Positions 29,795 through 38,695 are shown, counted from the stretch's first letter. The stretch: DNA of 55,002 bases from Vibrio caribbeanicus ATCC BAA-2122 (GCF_000165125.1 NZ_AEIU01000026.1:1-55002); one strand, 5' to 3'. Made by a program: numbers and translations. Notes: generated by a model from the letters alone, not told the origin.

Positions 29795-30733
29795 GTGAAG
29801 CAAAGTTTAGCAAGAGATAAGTCACAAATCTCATTTGATCGCATTAGTAAAGTATTGGCGTTTATTCATAACAACCTTGACTCATCACTTTCACTCAATG
29901 ATATCGCCAAGCAGAGCTGTTGGTCTCGCTGGCAGCTTCAGCGTGTATTTCAGTCGCAAACAGGCATGTCAGTGGCCAATTATACTCGAGAACTAAAATT
30001 GAGTGTTGGTGCAGAATGGCTCCTTGATACTAACAAGCGAGTTATTGATATTGCGATAGAGTTCGGTTTTAGCTCAGAGATATCTTTCAGTAGAGCTTTT
30101 AAACAAAAGTTTGGCATCAGTCCGAGTACGTATAGAAAAAGAGCTCAGCGTATTGGACTTAAAAAACCAATTGAAGTCTCTCGTTTGTCATACAATGGAT
30201 TAGGCTCTTCCGTATTTCTTGAAGTTAGAGTCGATACCAAAGAAGAGTTTATTCTTAAGGGTGTGAGAGGAGAAATTAATGGTTTGTTTTCATCGTCCCC
30301 CAACTTCTCACAAATTGTCCCTAAATTATGGCAACAACTTGAGTTAGAAGCTCGAGACTTTCCTCGTCCAAAAGGATCGCTTCTTGGGATAATTGACGTT
30401 ACAAAATCAGACTTTGATGGCTCCTCACTAGATTATTGGGCGGGCATTCGGGTGCCAGAAGAGGCGGCTTTACCAGAATTACCAAGTTTATATTCAAATA
30501 AGTTTGAGGTGCTATCAGTACCGAAGCAAACCTACGCAGTGGTTAAGCATCGCGGCCCGGTTTTGAACCTACCCAAGACAATTGAGTGGTTTATTTTGAG
30601 TTGGTTACCTAATTCCGGGTATCGTGGTATCGACGGCTATGAACTGGAGATATACCCTGAGTCATATCAACCAGCTTCAGCCAATGCCGAAATGGAATAT
30701 TGGTTACCGATTGAAAAAATATCAGATACATAA
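29795..30733 (+). CDS. AraC-family regulator with GyrI-like effector domain
   Basis: A 312-residue protein starting with GTG at 29795, supported by GGAGGAG 4 bases upstream. Residues 15-115 are two AraC HTH motifs (LSLNDIAKQSCWSRWQLQRV and VIDIAIEFGFSSEISFSRAF, ending FGISPSTYRK). Residues 140-310 are a GyrI-like small-molecule domain (SYNGLGSSVFLEVR, then YAVVKHRGPV). This is the Rob/YqhC-like architecture of multidrug or stress regulators. It may control its divergent GNAT-like neighbour, but no operator was identified. Confidence 0.87.
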   Translation: MKQSLARDKSQISFDRISKVLAFIHNNLDSSLSLNDIAKQSCWSRWQLQRVFQSQTGMSVANYTRELKLSVGAEWLLDTNKRVIDIAIEFGFSSEISFSRAFKQKFGISPSTYRKRAQRIGLKKPIEVSRLSYNGLGSSVFLEVRVDTKEEFILKGVRGEINGLFSSSPNFSQIVPKLWQQLELEARDFPRPKGSLLGIIDVTKSDFDGSSLDYWAGIRVPEEAALPELPSLYSNKFEVLSVPKQTYAVVKHRGPVLNLPKTIEWFILSWLPNSGYRGIDGYELEIYPESYQPASANAEMEYWLPIEKISDT

Positions 30734-30801
30734 AATAACATAGAGCATCACCATAGATACTATAGAAAGTCTGCGATATTTCGAGTCTTGAGGCAATTCC
30801 C

Positions 30802-30833
30802 ACTGAACCTACCATCTCGAGGTTACTCGGGTA
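30802..30833. repeat. Dispersed intergenic repeat, conserved end
   Basis: ctgaacctaccatctcgagg and ttactcgggtat: same end as 41466-41496, with a few changes. Confidence 0.65.
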
Positions 30834-30875
30834 TATAACGTAATTTCCTTTTTTCTATTGATAGCTGCAACAATA

Positions 30876-30901
30876 AAATGTTATGTTATAACGTAACATT
30901 T
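30876..30901 (+). promoter_or_regulatory. Zur-like palindrome upstream of metal importer
   Basis: A 26-bp dyad with 12 of 13 pairs (aaatgttatgttataac then gtaacattt). The half-site TGTTAT...ATAACA resembles gammaproteobacterial Zur boxes, though the spacing differs from the E. coli consensus. It ends 21 bases before the ATPase ATG, where a repressor would block transcription or its start. Confidence 0.55.
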
Positions 30902-30921
30902 GGTTGTGCGTTGAAATTAAG

Positions 30922-31740
30922 ATGGAAAAGTTCAGTTTACCGGTTCTCTCTGTTCAAAACTTATCTGCCCAAAGCCAAGCTGGTTGGCGCGCAGTATCTG
31001 ATATTTCTTTTGATGTTGGCATGGGTGAGTGCATCGCCATAATCGGCCCAAACGGGAGCGGTAAGTCGAGTTTACTCAAAGCAATCACTCGTCAGTTTTC
31101 AATCATCGCGGGAAAAGTCGAGTTATCCGGCATTGATATTTGTCAATTGAGCCGACAAGAAATGGCTCAATGGATTTCTATCGTTGCACAACATGAATAC
31201 GTTGATCCTCGCCTTACTGTTGGCGAGTATGTTTGGCTGGGGAGAACTCCTCATGCTTGCTATTTTAGTCAGCAAGAGCATGAGAATGTGGTAAACCAAT
31301 CATTAACAGATGTCGGACTATACCATAAGAAAGAACATCATTTTGGGGACCTATCTGGAGGGGAGCAACAGCGAGCAAATATTGCGCGAGCTTTTGCCCA
31401 AAAGGCTAGGATTATCCTACTGGACGAACCGACCAACCATTTAGACCCTCTTGCTCGAATTGAGCTTTTGAATCTAGTAAAGGCAAAAGGCGTCACAGCG
31501 ATCGCTGTACTACATGATTTATCTCTCGTTAGTGAATTCGCCGATAAGGTACTGCTACTACAAAACCAAAAAATGGTTGCGTATTCTTGTCCTGAAGGTG
31601 TACTAAACGATCGATTTATTTCACCTACTTTCGGTTTAAGGGTTATTCCATTTCAGCACCCGAGAGCGAACTCTATTATCCATCATTTCGAAGCCTTGGG
31701 CTCCAATTGTTACGATCAACCCAGAGGAGGGGTTGTATGA
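30922..31740 (+). CDS. ABC transporter ATPase, FecE/BtuD type
   Basis: A 272-residue ATPase from the ATG at 30922; an in-frame TTG at 30904 would overlap the operator region. Walker A GPNGSGKSS, signature LSGGEQQR, Walker B IILLDEPTNHLD and the switch LHDLSL are complete. The pattern (SRQEMAQWISIVAQ, LTVGEYVWLGRTPH) is of the FecE/FhuC/BtuD family for iron-siderophore, haem and cobalamin import. It overlaps the binding-protein gene by 4 bases (ATGA). Confidence 0.88.
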   Translation: MEKFSLPVLSVQNLSAQSQAGWRAVSDISFDVGMGECIAIIGPNGSGKSSLLKAITRQFSIIAGKVELSGIDICQLSRQEMAQWISIVAQHEYVDPRLTVGEYVWLGRTPHACYFSQQEHENVVNQSLTDVGLYHKKEHHFGDLSGGEQQRANIARAFAQKARIILLDEPTNHLDPLARIELLNLVKAKGVTAIAVLHDLSLVSEFADKVLLLQNQKMVAYSCPEGVLNDRFISPTFGLRVIPFQHPRANSIIHHFEALGSNCYDQPRGGVV

Positions 31741-32717
31741 GAAAAATAATCGTTTCTTTATTTTTGGTTTTTTTACCATCTGAATATGCGCTTGCTGATA
31801 AAACAACTTATCCAGTGTCGGTTCAAAGTTGTGGTGATAGTATTACGATAGATAAGCATCCCGAAAGAGCCGTTTTTCATGATATTAATATGACGGAAAT
31901 GGCGCTTGCCCTTGGGATAGAAAGTGACATAGTCGGGGTTACTGGTATTACGGGGTGGTATAAGATGTCTCCAGAGTTTAAAAAGAGGCTCGGAAATATT
32001 CCTGAATTGGCACCTAAATATCCAACATTAGAAACCTTGATTGCAGCGAAAACCGATTTCTTTTTTGCTGGGTGGAATTATGGAATGAAAATTGGTGGAG
32101 AAGTGACACCAAAGACGTTAAAACCGTATGGTATTGATACTCTGGTACTTTCTGAAAGCTGTATTCATAGTAGTAAACAAAAAACAAGTGCCAGCATGGC
32201 GCTGCTTTTCGATGATATCACTAAATTAGGTGTTATTTTTGATAAACAAGATAAAGCCGTATCACTCATCAATGAATGGAAAATTCAAATTGCGAAAGTT
32301 AAAAAAAGAGCTTTAGGTAAGCGCCCGCCAAGAGTTTTCCTTTACGATTCAGGTGAAGCGAAACCATTTACTGCAGGAAGGTATGCGATGCCGAATGCTT
32401 TGATTGAAACGGCTGGCGGAACGAATATTACCAGTTCTATGCAAACAAGCTGGGGGCGAACCTCTTGGGAGGATATTGCACAATCGGACCCTGAAGTGAT
32501 TATTTTGCTCGATTATCAATCGGGTGGAGGGGCTGAGTCCTTACAAAAATTTTTGGAGGGGCACCCACTTATGAAGCACACCGAAGCGGTCAAAAAAGGT
32601 CGATATGTCAAGTTACGCTACGAACAACTCACCCCTGGTCCCGCTAATATCGGTGCGATAGAAAAATTGTCCAATGCATTTTTTCCAAAAGAGACTCGGC
32701 TTTTTGACCTACAGTGA
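31737..32717 (+). CDS. Periplasmic metal/metallophore-binding protein, FecB/BtuF type
   Basis: A 326-residue precursor from the ATG at 31737 (GAGGAGG upstream). Signal peptide about 1-19 ending EYALA. The mature protein has the two lobes joined by a long helix of class III binding proteins (SCGDSITIDKHPERAVFHDI, LGIESDIVGVTGITG, AAKTDFFFAGWNYG, then SWEDIAQSDPEVIILLDYQS). The substrate could be ferric siderophore, cobalamin or another chelated metal. A Zur-like site upstream points to zinc or a zinc metallophore, but this is inference. No TonB-dependent receptor gene is present nearby. Confidence 0.85.
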   Translation: MRKIIVSLFLVFLPSEYALADKTTYPVSVQSCGDSITIDKHPERAVFHDINMTEMALALGIESDIVGVTGITGWYKMSPEFKKRLGNIPELAPKYPTLETLIAAKTDFFFAGWNYGMKIGGEVTPKTLKPYGIDTLVLSESCIHSSKQKTSASMALLFDDITKLGVIFDKQDKAVSLINEWKIQIAKVKKRALGKRPPRVFLYDSGEAKPFTAGRYAMPNALIETAGGTNITSSMQTSWGRTSWEDIAQSDPEVIILLDYQSGGGAESLQKFLEGHPLMKHTEAVKKGRYVKLRYEQLTPGPANIGAIEKLSNAFFPKETRLFDLQ

Positions 32718-33724
32718 ACATGACTAAATACAGATTTGCATGGTTTGTTGGTGTTAGTGCGCTTTTGTGTCTATTTTTTGTTAGCTTGAGCTTTGGGGCC
32801 GTTTCACTCTCGTTTTATGAAGTTTTTAACGGCCTCCTTGAAGTTAATGAAAAGAGCATGAGTATTGCGAGTCGTATTCTGGTTGAGTTAAGACTTCCCA
32901 GAGCGATTCTTGCGATCATTGTTGGTGCTAGCCTCGCGCTTGTGGGGGCTTTATTGCAGACATCGACGCGTAATGACTTAGCCGATCCATTTTTGTTTGG
33001 CCTTTCATCGGGGTCATCTGTTGGTGCAGTACTTATCATCACAAAATTTGGTGACGTGTTCGGTATTTGGTCACTGCCCATTGCAGCATTTTGTGGTGGG
33101 GTTTTATCTGCATCTGCCGTAATGGTTTTATTTTTCATGCAGAAAAAACGCGGACACAGTGACATAGTCTTATGTGGCTTGGCGATATCTTTTTTATTCG
33201 GTGCGATAACTAGCTTTCTCGTTTACTCAGGAGACCAAAGAGCTGCTAATTCTATTTTGTTTTGGACTTTGGGCGGTTTGGGTCTTGCTCGATGGGATAA
33301 CCTTATTTTTCCATTCGTCGGCATGTTGTGTTTGGTTGTTTTGATATTTAAACGATATAGAGAGCTGGATACACTTCTGGTTGGTGAACAAACGGCGCTT
33401 TCTTTGGGCATTAATGTTCGTAAGTTACAAGTAGAAATATTTTTATGTTGCGCGTTTTGTACTGCATCGATTGTTGCTCTCACAGGAGTGATTGGGTTTA
33501 TTGGCCTTATGGTTCCGCATATTGTTAGGCCTTATTCAAGCGTGAACCATAAATTAGCGTTGCCACTAGTAGGGATCTGGGGGGCGGTTTTTTTGCTCTT
33601 CGGAGATGTAATGAGTCGAACAATTCTCGCGCCTCAAGAACTGCCGGTTGGTATTGTCACTGCGGGATTAGGGGGAATGTTTGTTTTGTACCTTATATTG
33701 AGGAAACCAACTAAAAAGTTCTAA
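32714..33724 (+). CDS. FecCD-family ABC permease
   Basis: A 336-residue inner-membrane permease with about ten helices. It begins with GTG at 32714 overlapping the previous stop, or ATG at 32720. LRLPRAILAIIVGASLALVG and GALLQ near the start, the coupling region LGINVRKLQVE and GVIGFIGLMVPHIVRPY with GDVMSRTILAPQELPVGI near the end are family signatures. It completes the three-gene importer ATPase-binding protein-permease; unlike many siderophore systems it has a single permease gene and so should act as a homodimer. Confidence 0.9.
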   Translation: MNMTKYRFAWFVGVSALLCLFFVSLSFGAVSLSFYEVFNGLLEVNEKSMSIASRILVELRLPRAILAIIVGASLALVGALLQTSTRNDLADPFLFGLSSGSSVGAVLIITKFGDVFGIWSLPIAAFCGGVLSASAVMVLFFMQKKRGHSDIVLCGLAISFLFGAITSFLVYSGDQRAANSILFWTLGGLGLARWDNLIFPFVGMLCLVVLIFKRYRELDTLLVGEQTALSLGINVRKLQVEIFLCCAFCTASIVALTGVIGFIGLMVPHIVRPYSSVNHKLALPLVGIWGAVFLLFGDVMSRTILAPQELPVGIVTAGLGGMFVLYLILRKPTKKF

Positions 33725-33790
33725 ATATCAATTGATTTCATGTGCTTATTTGGCTAAGGTGAAATTTTGATTACGCCATGGTGATAAGAT

Positions 33791-34318
33791 ATGCAGCCAG
33801 AATTGGAAACAGAACGGTTAATCTTACGTCCTTTTCTTGAACAAGATTGTGAGCGTGTGTGTGAGTTAGCAGGCGATAAACGCATTGCTGATATGACTGC
33901 CAATATCCCGCATCCATACCGCTATGAAGATGCCGATAGCTGGATACAAACGCACCACTCTGATTTTGATGCAGGCAACAGTGTCGTATTCGCGATTATT
34001 TTGAAGACGTCGGGAGAGCTCATAGGAGCCGTTAGTTTGCCTAAAATCAGTTCTGGGACGGGGACGCTTGGTTATTGGTTAGGTGTGCCTTTCTGGGGAT
34101 ATGGCTATGCGGTTGAAGCTTCAAGAGGGCTGATCGACTTTGCACACCAGCATTTTGATTTAAAGTACATAGAAGCTCAACATTTGGTTGAGAATACACG
34201 TTCGAAGAGGGTTATCACCAAACTAGGGATGCAGTATCTGGATACTCAAGATTTGGTAAGAAATAATATTTTGTATCCGATATGTACTTACCGGTTATCA
34301 CTTGAAATACTCAAATAG
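33791..34318 (+). CDS. RimJ/RimL-type GNAT acetyltransferase
   Basis: A 175-residue GNAT. LETERLILRPFLEQDCERVC at the start is typical of the RimJ/RimL branch; LGYWLGVPFWGYGYAVEASR carries the acetyl-CoA loop (W-G-Y-G-Y-A), and VENTRSKRVITKLGMQYL is the C-terminal motif B. Related proteins acetylate ribosomal N-termini or small molecules. It is followed by a second, broken GNAT gene. It is unlikely to be the acetyltransferase of the graspetide cluster, which is 17 kb away. Confidence 0.87.
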   Translation: MQPELETERLILRPFLEQDCERVCELAGDKRIADMTANIPHPYRYEDADSWIQTHHSDFDAGNSVVFAIILKTSGELIGAVSLPKISSGTGTLGYWLGVPFWGYGYAVEASRGLIDFAHQHFDLKYIEAQHLVENTRSKRVITKLGMQYLDTQDLVRNNILYPICTYRLSLEILK

Positions 34319-34374
34319 CCTCAGTTGCTAAGTTTAGCGACCATCTTTTGTCTTTCACAAGGATTGAAAGGTAC

Positions 34375-34792
34375 ATGAATTTTACAATGGATGATTCCCC
34401 TTCTGAAAATGTTATTAATGAAATCCGAACTGGGTTAACTCAGTATAATGCGCCGTTCTTAGAAAATATTCCTCAATCAAAAATTGCTTACTATGCTACT
34501 GAAGACAAAAAAAATTGGTGGGGTTATCGCTGAGATTTGGGGTAATTGGCTACTTATTAAGTTTCTTTGGGTCGATAGTGAATTTCGAGCGAACAAGTTG
34601 GGCAGTCAACTTTTAAAAGGACTAGAAGAGCATGCTCAACTTAAAGGCTGTCATTCGTCTCTTGTTGATACTTTGAGTTTTCAAGCGCGTCCTTTCTATG
34701 AAAAGCATGGGTATCAATGTCAAATGGTATTGGATAATTATCCTCTCAATACATCGCTTTCATTTTTAACAAAGCCTCTCATCCATGACTGA
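34375..34792 (+). pseudogene. GNAT acetyltransferase, frameshifted in an A8 run
   Basis: The first part (ATG 34375, MNFTMDDSPSENVINEIRTG...) runs into a stop at 34533. A second frame, shifted by +1, continues the protein: KKIGGVIAEIWGNWLLIKFL, then VDSEFRANKLGSQLLKGLEE (acetyl-CoA loop region) and YEKHGYQCQ, to 34792. The frames join at AAAAAAAA (34507-34514); seven A would restore one 138-residue GNAT. This can be a recent inactivation, a sequencing error in a homopolymer, or slippage-tuned expression. Confidence 0.75.
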
Positions 34793-35167
34793 TGCCATTT
34801 ATTTCTAAGATAAATCATATCTAAAAGTGCAGGTTAAGGTTTTAGCCTAAGATTTTGGTGGATTTTTGTATCTTAAATATTAATGTTTTATTTATCATAT
34901 AGTAAATAAAATATTAATATATTGTCTTTGTTCTTATCAATTATAAACATACATACTATTTTTCTTGTGTTTTATATTTTTAACTGTCATTGTCCGCCGA
35001 CTTGGTAATAGGCAGTTTTTTGCTGATATATAAAAATAATCTCTGGCTTATATTGATCCTCGGCTTATAAATATAATAGAACCAGAGCACATTAATCTCG
35101 CCTATTACCTAGTTTCCCAAGGTGGTTTGGGTATATCAATATCGCAACAAATAATAAGAAACTATCT
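34793..35167. other. AT-rich intergenic region before the toxin stretch
   Basis: 375 bases with no gene. A degenerate repeat end (ttgggtatatc) lies near 35124. It should contain the promoter of the 878-residue protein. From here to 47 kb the gaps are markedly more AT-rich. Confidence 0.5.
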
Positions 35168-37804
35168 ATGAGATTAACAAAAATAGTAGTGGCTGTAGCC
35201 CTATTAACTCCTAATGCACATGCACTACAAGTGTGCCAGTTAGGGGATAATTATAAAGTGTTAGAAAGTGAAGCTTTTGATAAGCTTCGCCAAAAAAAGT
35301 ACCGAGCTTTCAGTGAGGAAGTGACTCCAGAAACACTTTTCTCCTCCTCTCCAACACATTACTCTGACATTAAACCGAGTATTTCCGAAGCAGCAGAGCA
35401 TTTCCCTCGTACCTCTTCTTTGTTAGAGAAAGGTGCAACTGGAGCTATGAACCTTGAATTAGCAGGGGAGGCAACAAGCCTTTTATCAACGATTGGACAC
35501 AGCGCAATGGGCGCTGCGAGAGGTGCAATTGAGGTATTAGGTCCCGTTGGAGACGCAATTGCTGTTGGTCTATGGGCTGAGGAGGTTGCTGAGTCTTTTG
35601 CTGATGAGACACAAACTTCCTACGATCGTTTCGCGACGGTAATGAGTTTGATTGACTGGTTCGGTGTGCTTAAATTACCTGCTCGTGATATTGACCGTCA
35701 TATATTAATTAATCGATGGAATAATGTGACACAAGGCGATCATTACAGTTTTCAAGTTCACCAAGACCCGATTACTTTAAAAGAAGAAAAGGAAGTAGAC
35801 TTTTGGGTCAAACTGATATCTGATCAGAATTTGATGCTTAAGTCTATTGCTCGTGGCTACGCAACAGATGTAGCGTTGAAATATCAAGCGAGTTACCAGC
35901 ATGCCGTTCACGCACAATCCGAACTGGCAGATGCTTTGATTAAAGCGTTAGAAAATGAGCTAAACAAGACCTTTTTTTATCAACTTGGCTTAGAGGGAAG
36001 CGGACGACAATTATTCGCGACGGATTTTGGTCGTTTGTGTGAAAGTGAAATTGATAAAGTCGTTGAAATTTACTCGCCACAAGAGCAAAACAATCGCCAG
36101 CAAATATTCGGTCCATCACCTCGCCAATCAAATAAGGCATTAGCTCAACTACAAAAGTGCCAACAAGGTCATTTAAATGATGCGATCGCTCTTTTAGATG
36201 ATTTACGTAATGGTGACATCGAGAACTTTGATAAAGCGTCAGTTTCCCAACTTTATTTCAAGGTTTTAAATGCCAAAAAACGCATCGTTGATATTGCGAA
36301 TACCCAATTGGAAAAAATTCGTGATGCACTCATAGAAGATATGCGAGCAGAAGGGCTCGCAACTATCGATCATCTATTTGATTCCGGTGCAGTAAATAAC
36401 GCTTATCAGTTTTTTAAGTCAAAAGCAGATCAGTTGGCAATTGATATTATGGCTCGCAGTATACTAGGGCGGCCAGCAAAACCAATTGAGCTTCGTCAAC
36501 GCTATTTTGTTTTGCAAGAAAGTTATAGAGAGTGTGTTCAACTGGGCATTATAAGAAACGGTTTGGGCGGAGATCCAAACTTTAGGGGGTGCACTCGATA
36601 TGAGCGAATTCCGGCGACTATCAGGCATTTTGATTCTTCAGAGTTTGATCAAGAATCACAGCTGGTATTTCCCGACCGCGATGCACTCAAACAATACTTT
36701 AATCAAAGTCTTGATAGTCTGGTGCAAAATGGGTGGCGGGCTCAAGAAGAGGAAGCTTGGCTAGAAAAACAGCTCAAAGATTATTCGAAGAAGCATCGAC
36801 TTATTGCAGAGAAAGAAAAGCTAAGAAAAGAAGTATTGCACTGGCTATTTGATACTTCGGAGTCATTTTTATCGCGCTGTGGTGCTGGTTGTGCAGGATG
36901 GCCACTTGTTAAACTTCAAGAGAGTAACCTCTCACCTCAATCGTCTCTGACTGAGATTAAACAGTGGTATGAGAGTAACAAATACTCGGCGGGATATAAG
37001 CGTGTGAATAAACTTGGAGACCTCCTTGACAACGCATTAGAAAAAGAACAACAAGCGAATGAGCAAATTGAGTTGTATAGCTTTGTCACCCACGGTAGCT
37101 TTGACCTCGACAAACATGCTCCGTTGATTGTTTCTGCTTTGGAAAATGCACAGCTTGATCTGGCTCATCTAGATGTCGTAATGCCTATGGCGAAGCGCGT
37201 GGTGAAACAAAGGATTGAAAAAGCCATGAGTGTGGCGAAAAGCAATGGTTCAGACTGGTTGTATTCTCAAATTGGCGACTTTCATCGATACTATTCGATT
37301 GTAAAAATACAAGAGATGTCAACAGGGCATTTCTCATCAGGTGATACAGGCGTTGACTCCCTGTTTTCAGAACCTCTTCCTGCTCATCTATTGCGCTATT
37401 TAACATTGGTTGATATCCAAAAAAATATCGATGTCGTTGGAACTCACTACAGTACGGTTGGCAATTCTGTTCAGACTTCTTACGACACAAGACTGAATCA
37501 AGCTATAGACTCTTTGTTTTCGCCAAGCGGTAAGTTGAATAGTCAATTAAAGCAGTTGAGTTTAGTAAATGAAGATTTTGATTGGATTGCGGGCAGATCG
37601 TGTTCTATCAACTACGAACCACTTAGGTCGGCTTTAAAAGCCGTTGCTAAAGATAGTGATCTTCAACTAATTAATCCGTTATCAGAATGGTACAAACGAC
37701 TAATGCGTCAACAAATATTTTTATTTGAGGCTGTTGCATTCAGTGCAGCTCAGCAGGAGCAAAAGGAAATTCGCTGTGCGTTAAGTCTTAATAGCATTAA
37801 CTAG
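35168..37804 (+). CDS. Large secreted protein of unknown function, neighbour of the ADP-ribosyltransferase
   Basis: An 878-residue protein not recognised as a known family. Residues 1-19 are a signal peptide (cleavage after AHA). Residues 100-170 hold a helical, moderately hydrophobic stretch (TSLLSTIGHSAMGAARGAIE, then VLGPVGDAIAVGLWAEEVAE) followed by SYDRF; the pattern G-P-x-G-D-x-x-x-x-G recalls hydrophobic helical hairpins in toxin translocation domains. The rest is mostly charged helix with few hydrophobic runs; cysteines at about 457, 474, 576 and 580 and near the C-terminus could form disulphides. It lies 102 bases upstream of a secreted ADP-ribosyltransferase in the same direction. 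A partner or delivery role is inference only. No protease or glycosidase motif was found. Confidence 0.8.
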   Translation: MRLTKIVVAVALLTPNAHALQVCQLGDNYKVLESEAFDKLRQKKYRAFSEEVTPETLFSSSPTHYSDIKPSISEAAEHFPRTSSLLEKGATGAMNLELAGEATSLLSTIGHSAMGAARGAIEVLGPVGDAIAVGLWAEEVAESFADETQTSYDRFATVMSLIDWFGVLKLPARDIDRHILINRWNNVTQGDHYSFQVHQDPITLKEEKEVDFWVKLISDQNLMLKSIARGYATDVALKYQASYQHAVHAQSELADALIKALENELNKTFFYQLGLEGSGRQLFATDFGRLCESEIDKVVEIYSPQEQNNRQQIFGPSPRQSNKALAQLQKCQQGHLNDAIALLDDLRNGDIENFDKASVSQLYFKVLNAKKRIVDIANTQLEKIRDALIEDMRAEGLATIDHLFDSGAVNNAYQFFKSKADQLAIDIMARSILGRPAKPIELRQRYFVLQESYRECVQLGIIRNGLGGDPNFRGCTRYERIPATIRHFDSSEFDQESQLVFPDRDALKQYFNQSLDSLVQNGWRAQEEEAWLEKQLKDYSKKHRLIAEKEKLRKEVLHWLFDTSESFLSRCGAGCAGWPLVKLQESNLSPQSSLTEIKQWYESNKYSAGYKRVNKLGDLLDNALEKEQQANEQIELYSFVTHGSFDLDKHAPLIVSALENAQLDLAHLDVVMPMAKRVVKQRIEKAMSVAKSNGSDWLYSQIGDFHRYYSIVKIQEMSTGHFSSGDTGVDSLFSEPLPAHLLRYLTLVDIQKNIDVVGTHYSTVGNSVQTSYDTRLNQAIDSLFSPSGKLNSQLKQLSLVNEDFDWIAGRSCSINYEPLRSALKAVAKDSDLQLINPLSEWYKRLMRQQIFLFEAVAFSAAQQEQKEIRCALSLNSIN

Positions 37805-37824
37805 CATCGACATAGTGCCACTTT

Positions 37825-37843
37825 AGTTACATTGTAACTTTTT
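37825..37843 (+). terminator. Small terminator-like hairpin
   Basis: agttac (37825-37830) pairs with gtaact (37834-37839), followed by a T-run to 37843; 21 bases after the stop of the 878-residue protein. The three-base loop and short stem make it weak. Confidence 0.5.
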
Positions 37844-37856
37844 GAGTGTAAAATAT

Positions 37857-37885
37857 AAGCAAGTGATTGAGTGGCTCACTTGCTT
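37857..37885 (+). other. Hairpin in the leader of the ADP-ribosyltransferase gene
   Basis: aagcaagtg (37857-37865) pairs perfectly with cacttgctt (37877-37885). It ends 20 bases before the ATG. It may be a second terminator of the upstream gene or a 5'-UTR control element. Confidence 0.5.
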
Positions 37886-37905
37886 TCATTTGGGAACTTT
37901 TACTA

Positions 37906-38652
37906 ATGAAATATTTTCATTACTACCAATTATTAGCTTTAAGTTTAATTTTATTTACTTTGCAAGCCAAGGCAGGGCTTGATTTTAATCGTGAACTTTA
38001 TAGTCAATCTGAAATCAATCGAATTATGAGTGAGATGTCTGAAGAGAGTAATTCTATGAGCATTGATGAGTTTCACAGACTTCGCGTAGAGTTTCACCGT
38101 ATGGGTAATCAAGAACGTTTCAACTTAGGATACGAAGAGTTAAACGCATTAGAGCGTTACCAGGCTGACGCCTATCGGCAAATAAGGGAAGGCTTGTCGA
38201 CGGGTTATTTGGACGAGGAAACTGAAGAGCTCGTCAGTGCTATTGACTCTGCATTTGAGCAAGGTACTCGTTATAGAGGTACTACATTTCGTGGTGAGGG
38301 CTTTTTGGAGCCTTATCTATCGGAGATAAAAGTGGGTGATATTGTAAGCCCTAGCTCTTATGTCTCGACCTCGGCCTCTAAGTCTACGGCTTATGTTTTT
38401 CACCAAGGGCAATTGTCACGTTTTGAACTGTCGTCAGCTCGTCACGGGATCATAATTCCTACGGTAAGAGACGACGAATTGGAGGTGATTCTTGATAGGA
38501 ATTCACTCTTTGAAGTTACTGCGATAGAAAACAGTGAGGAAGGATTAAAGGTTATTTATAAAGAAGTTTTACCCGAAGAGGTGGGTTCAAAACCAATCAA
38601 AGATATGCATACAGGAGAAGTGTTATCAGCAGAAGAGGCGTGTGCTTTTTAG
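37906..38652 (+). CDS. Secreted mono-ADP-ribosyltransferase toxin (Vis-like)
   Basis: A 248-residue precursor from the ATG at 37906, chosen because it begins a good signal peptide (to about residue 23, ending QAKAG). The R-S-E signature of the cholera-toxin/C3 type ARTs is complete: R124 in RYRGTTFRG, S154-T-S in SSYVSTSASKS, and E191-L-E193 in DDELEVILD. E-x-E at the catalytic site predicts transfer to arginine. Length, signal peptide and domain match Vis toxin described from Vibrio splendidus (about 249 residues). NAD-dependent modification of a host protein is expected; the target is unknown. No receptor or translocation domain is in this chain. Confidence 0.88.
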   Translation: MKYFHYYQLLALSLILFTLQAKAGLDFNRELYSQSEINRIMSEMSEESNSMSIDEFHRLRVEFHRMGNQERFNLGYEELNALERYQADAYRQIREGLSTGYLDEETEELVSAIDSAFEQGTRYRGTTFRGEGFLEPYLSEIKVGDIVSPSSYVSTSASKSTAYVFHQGQLSRFELSSARHGIIIPTVRDDELEVILDRNSLFEVTAIENSEEGLKVIYKEVLPEEVGSKPIKDMHTGEVLSAEEACAF

Positions 38653-38695
38653 AAGAAATCCTCAAGTAACCTCAATATGATACTTCCGCAAGATT

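Noticed and set aside
33791-34318. GNAT as the missing microviridin N-acetyltransferase
   Set aside because: It is 17 kb from the cluster, has RimJ/RimL features and lies in a different transcription unit.
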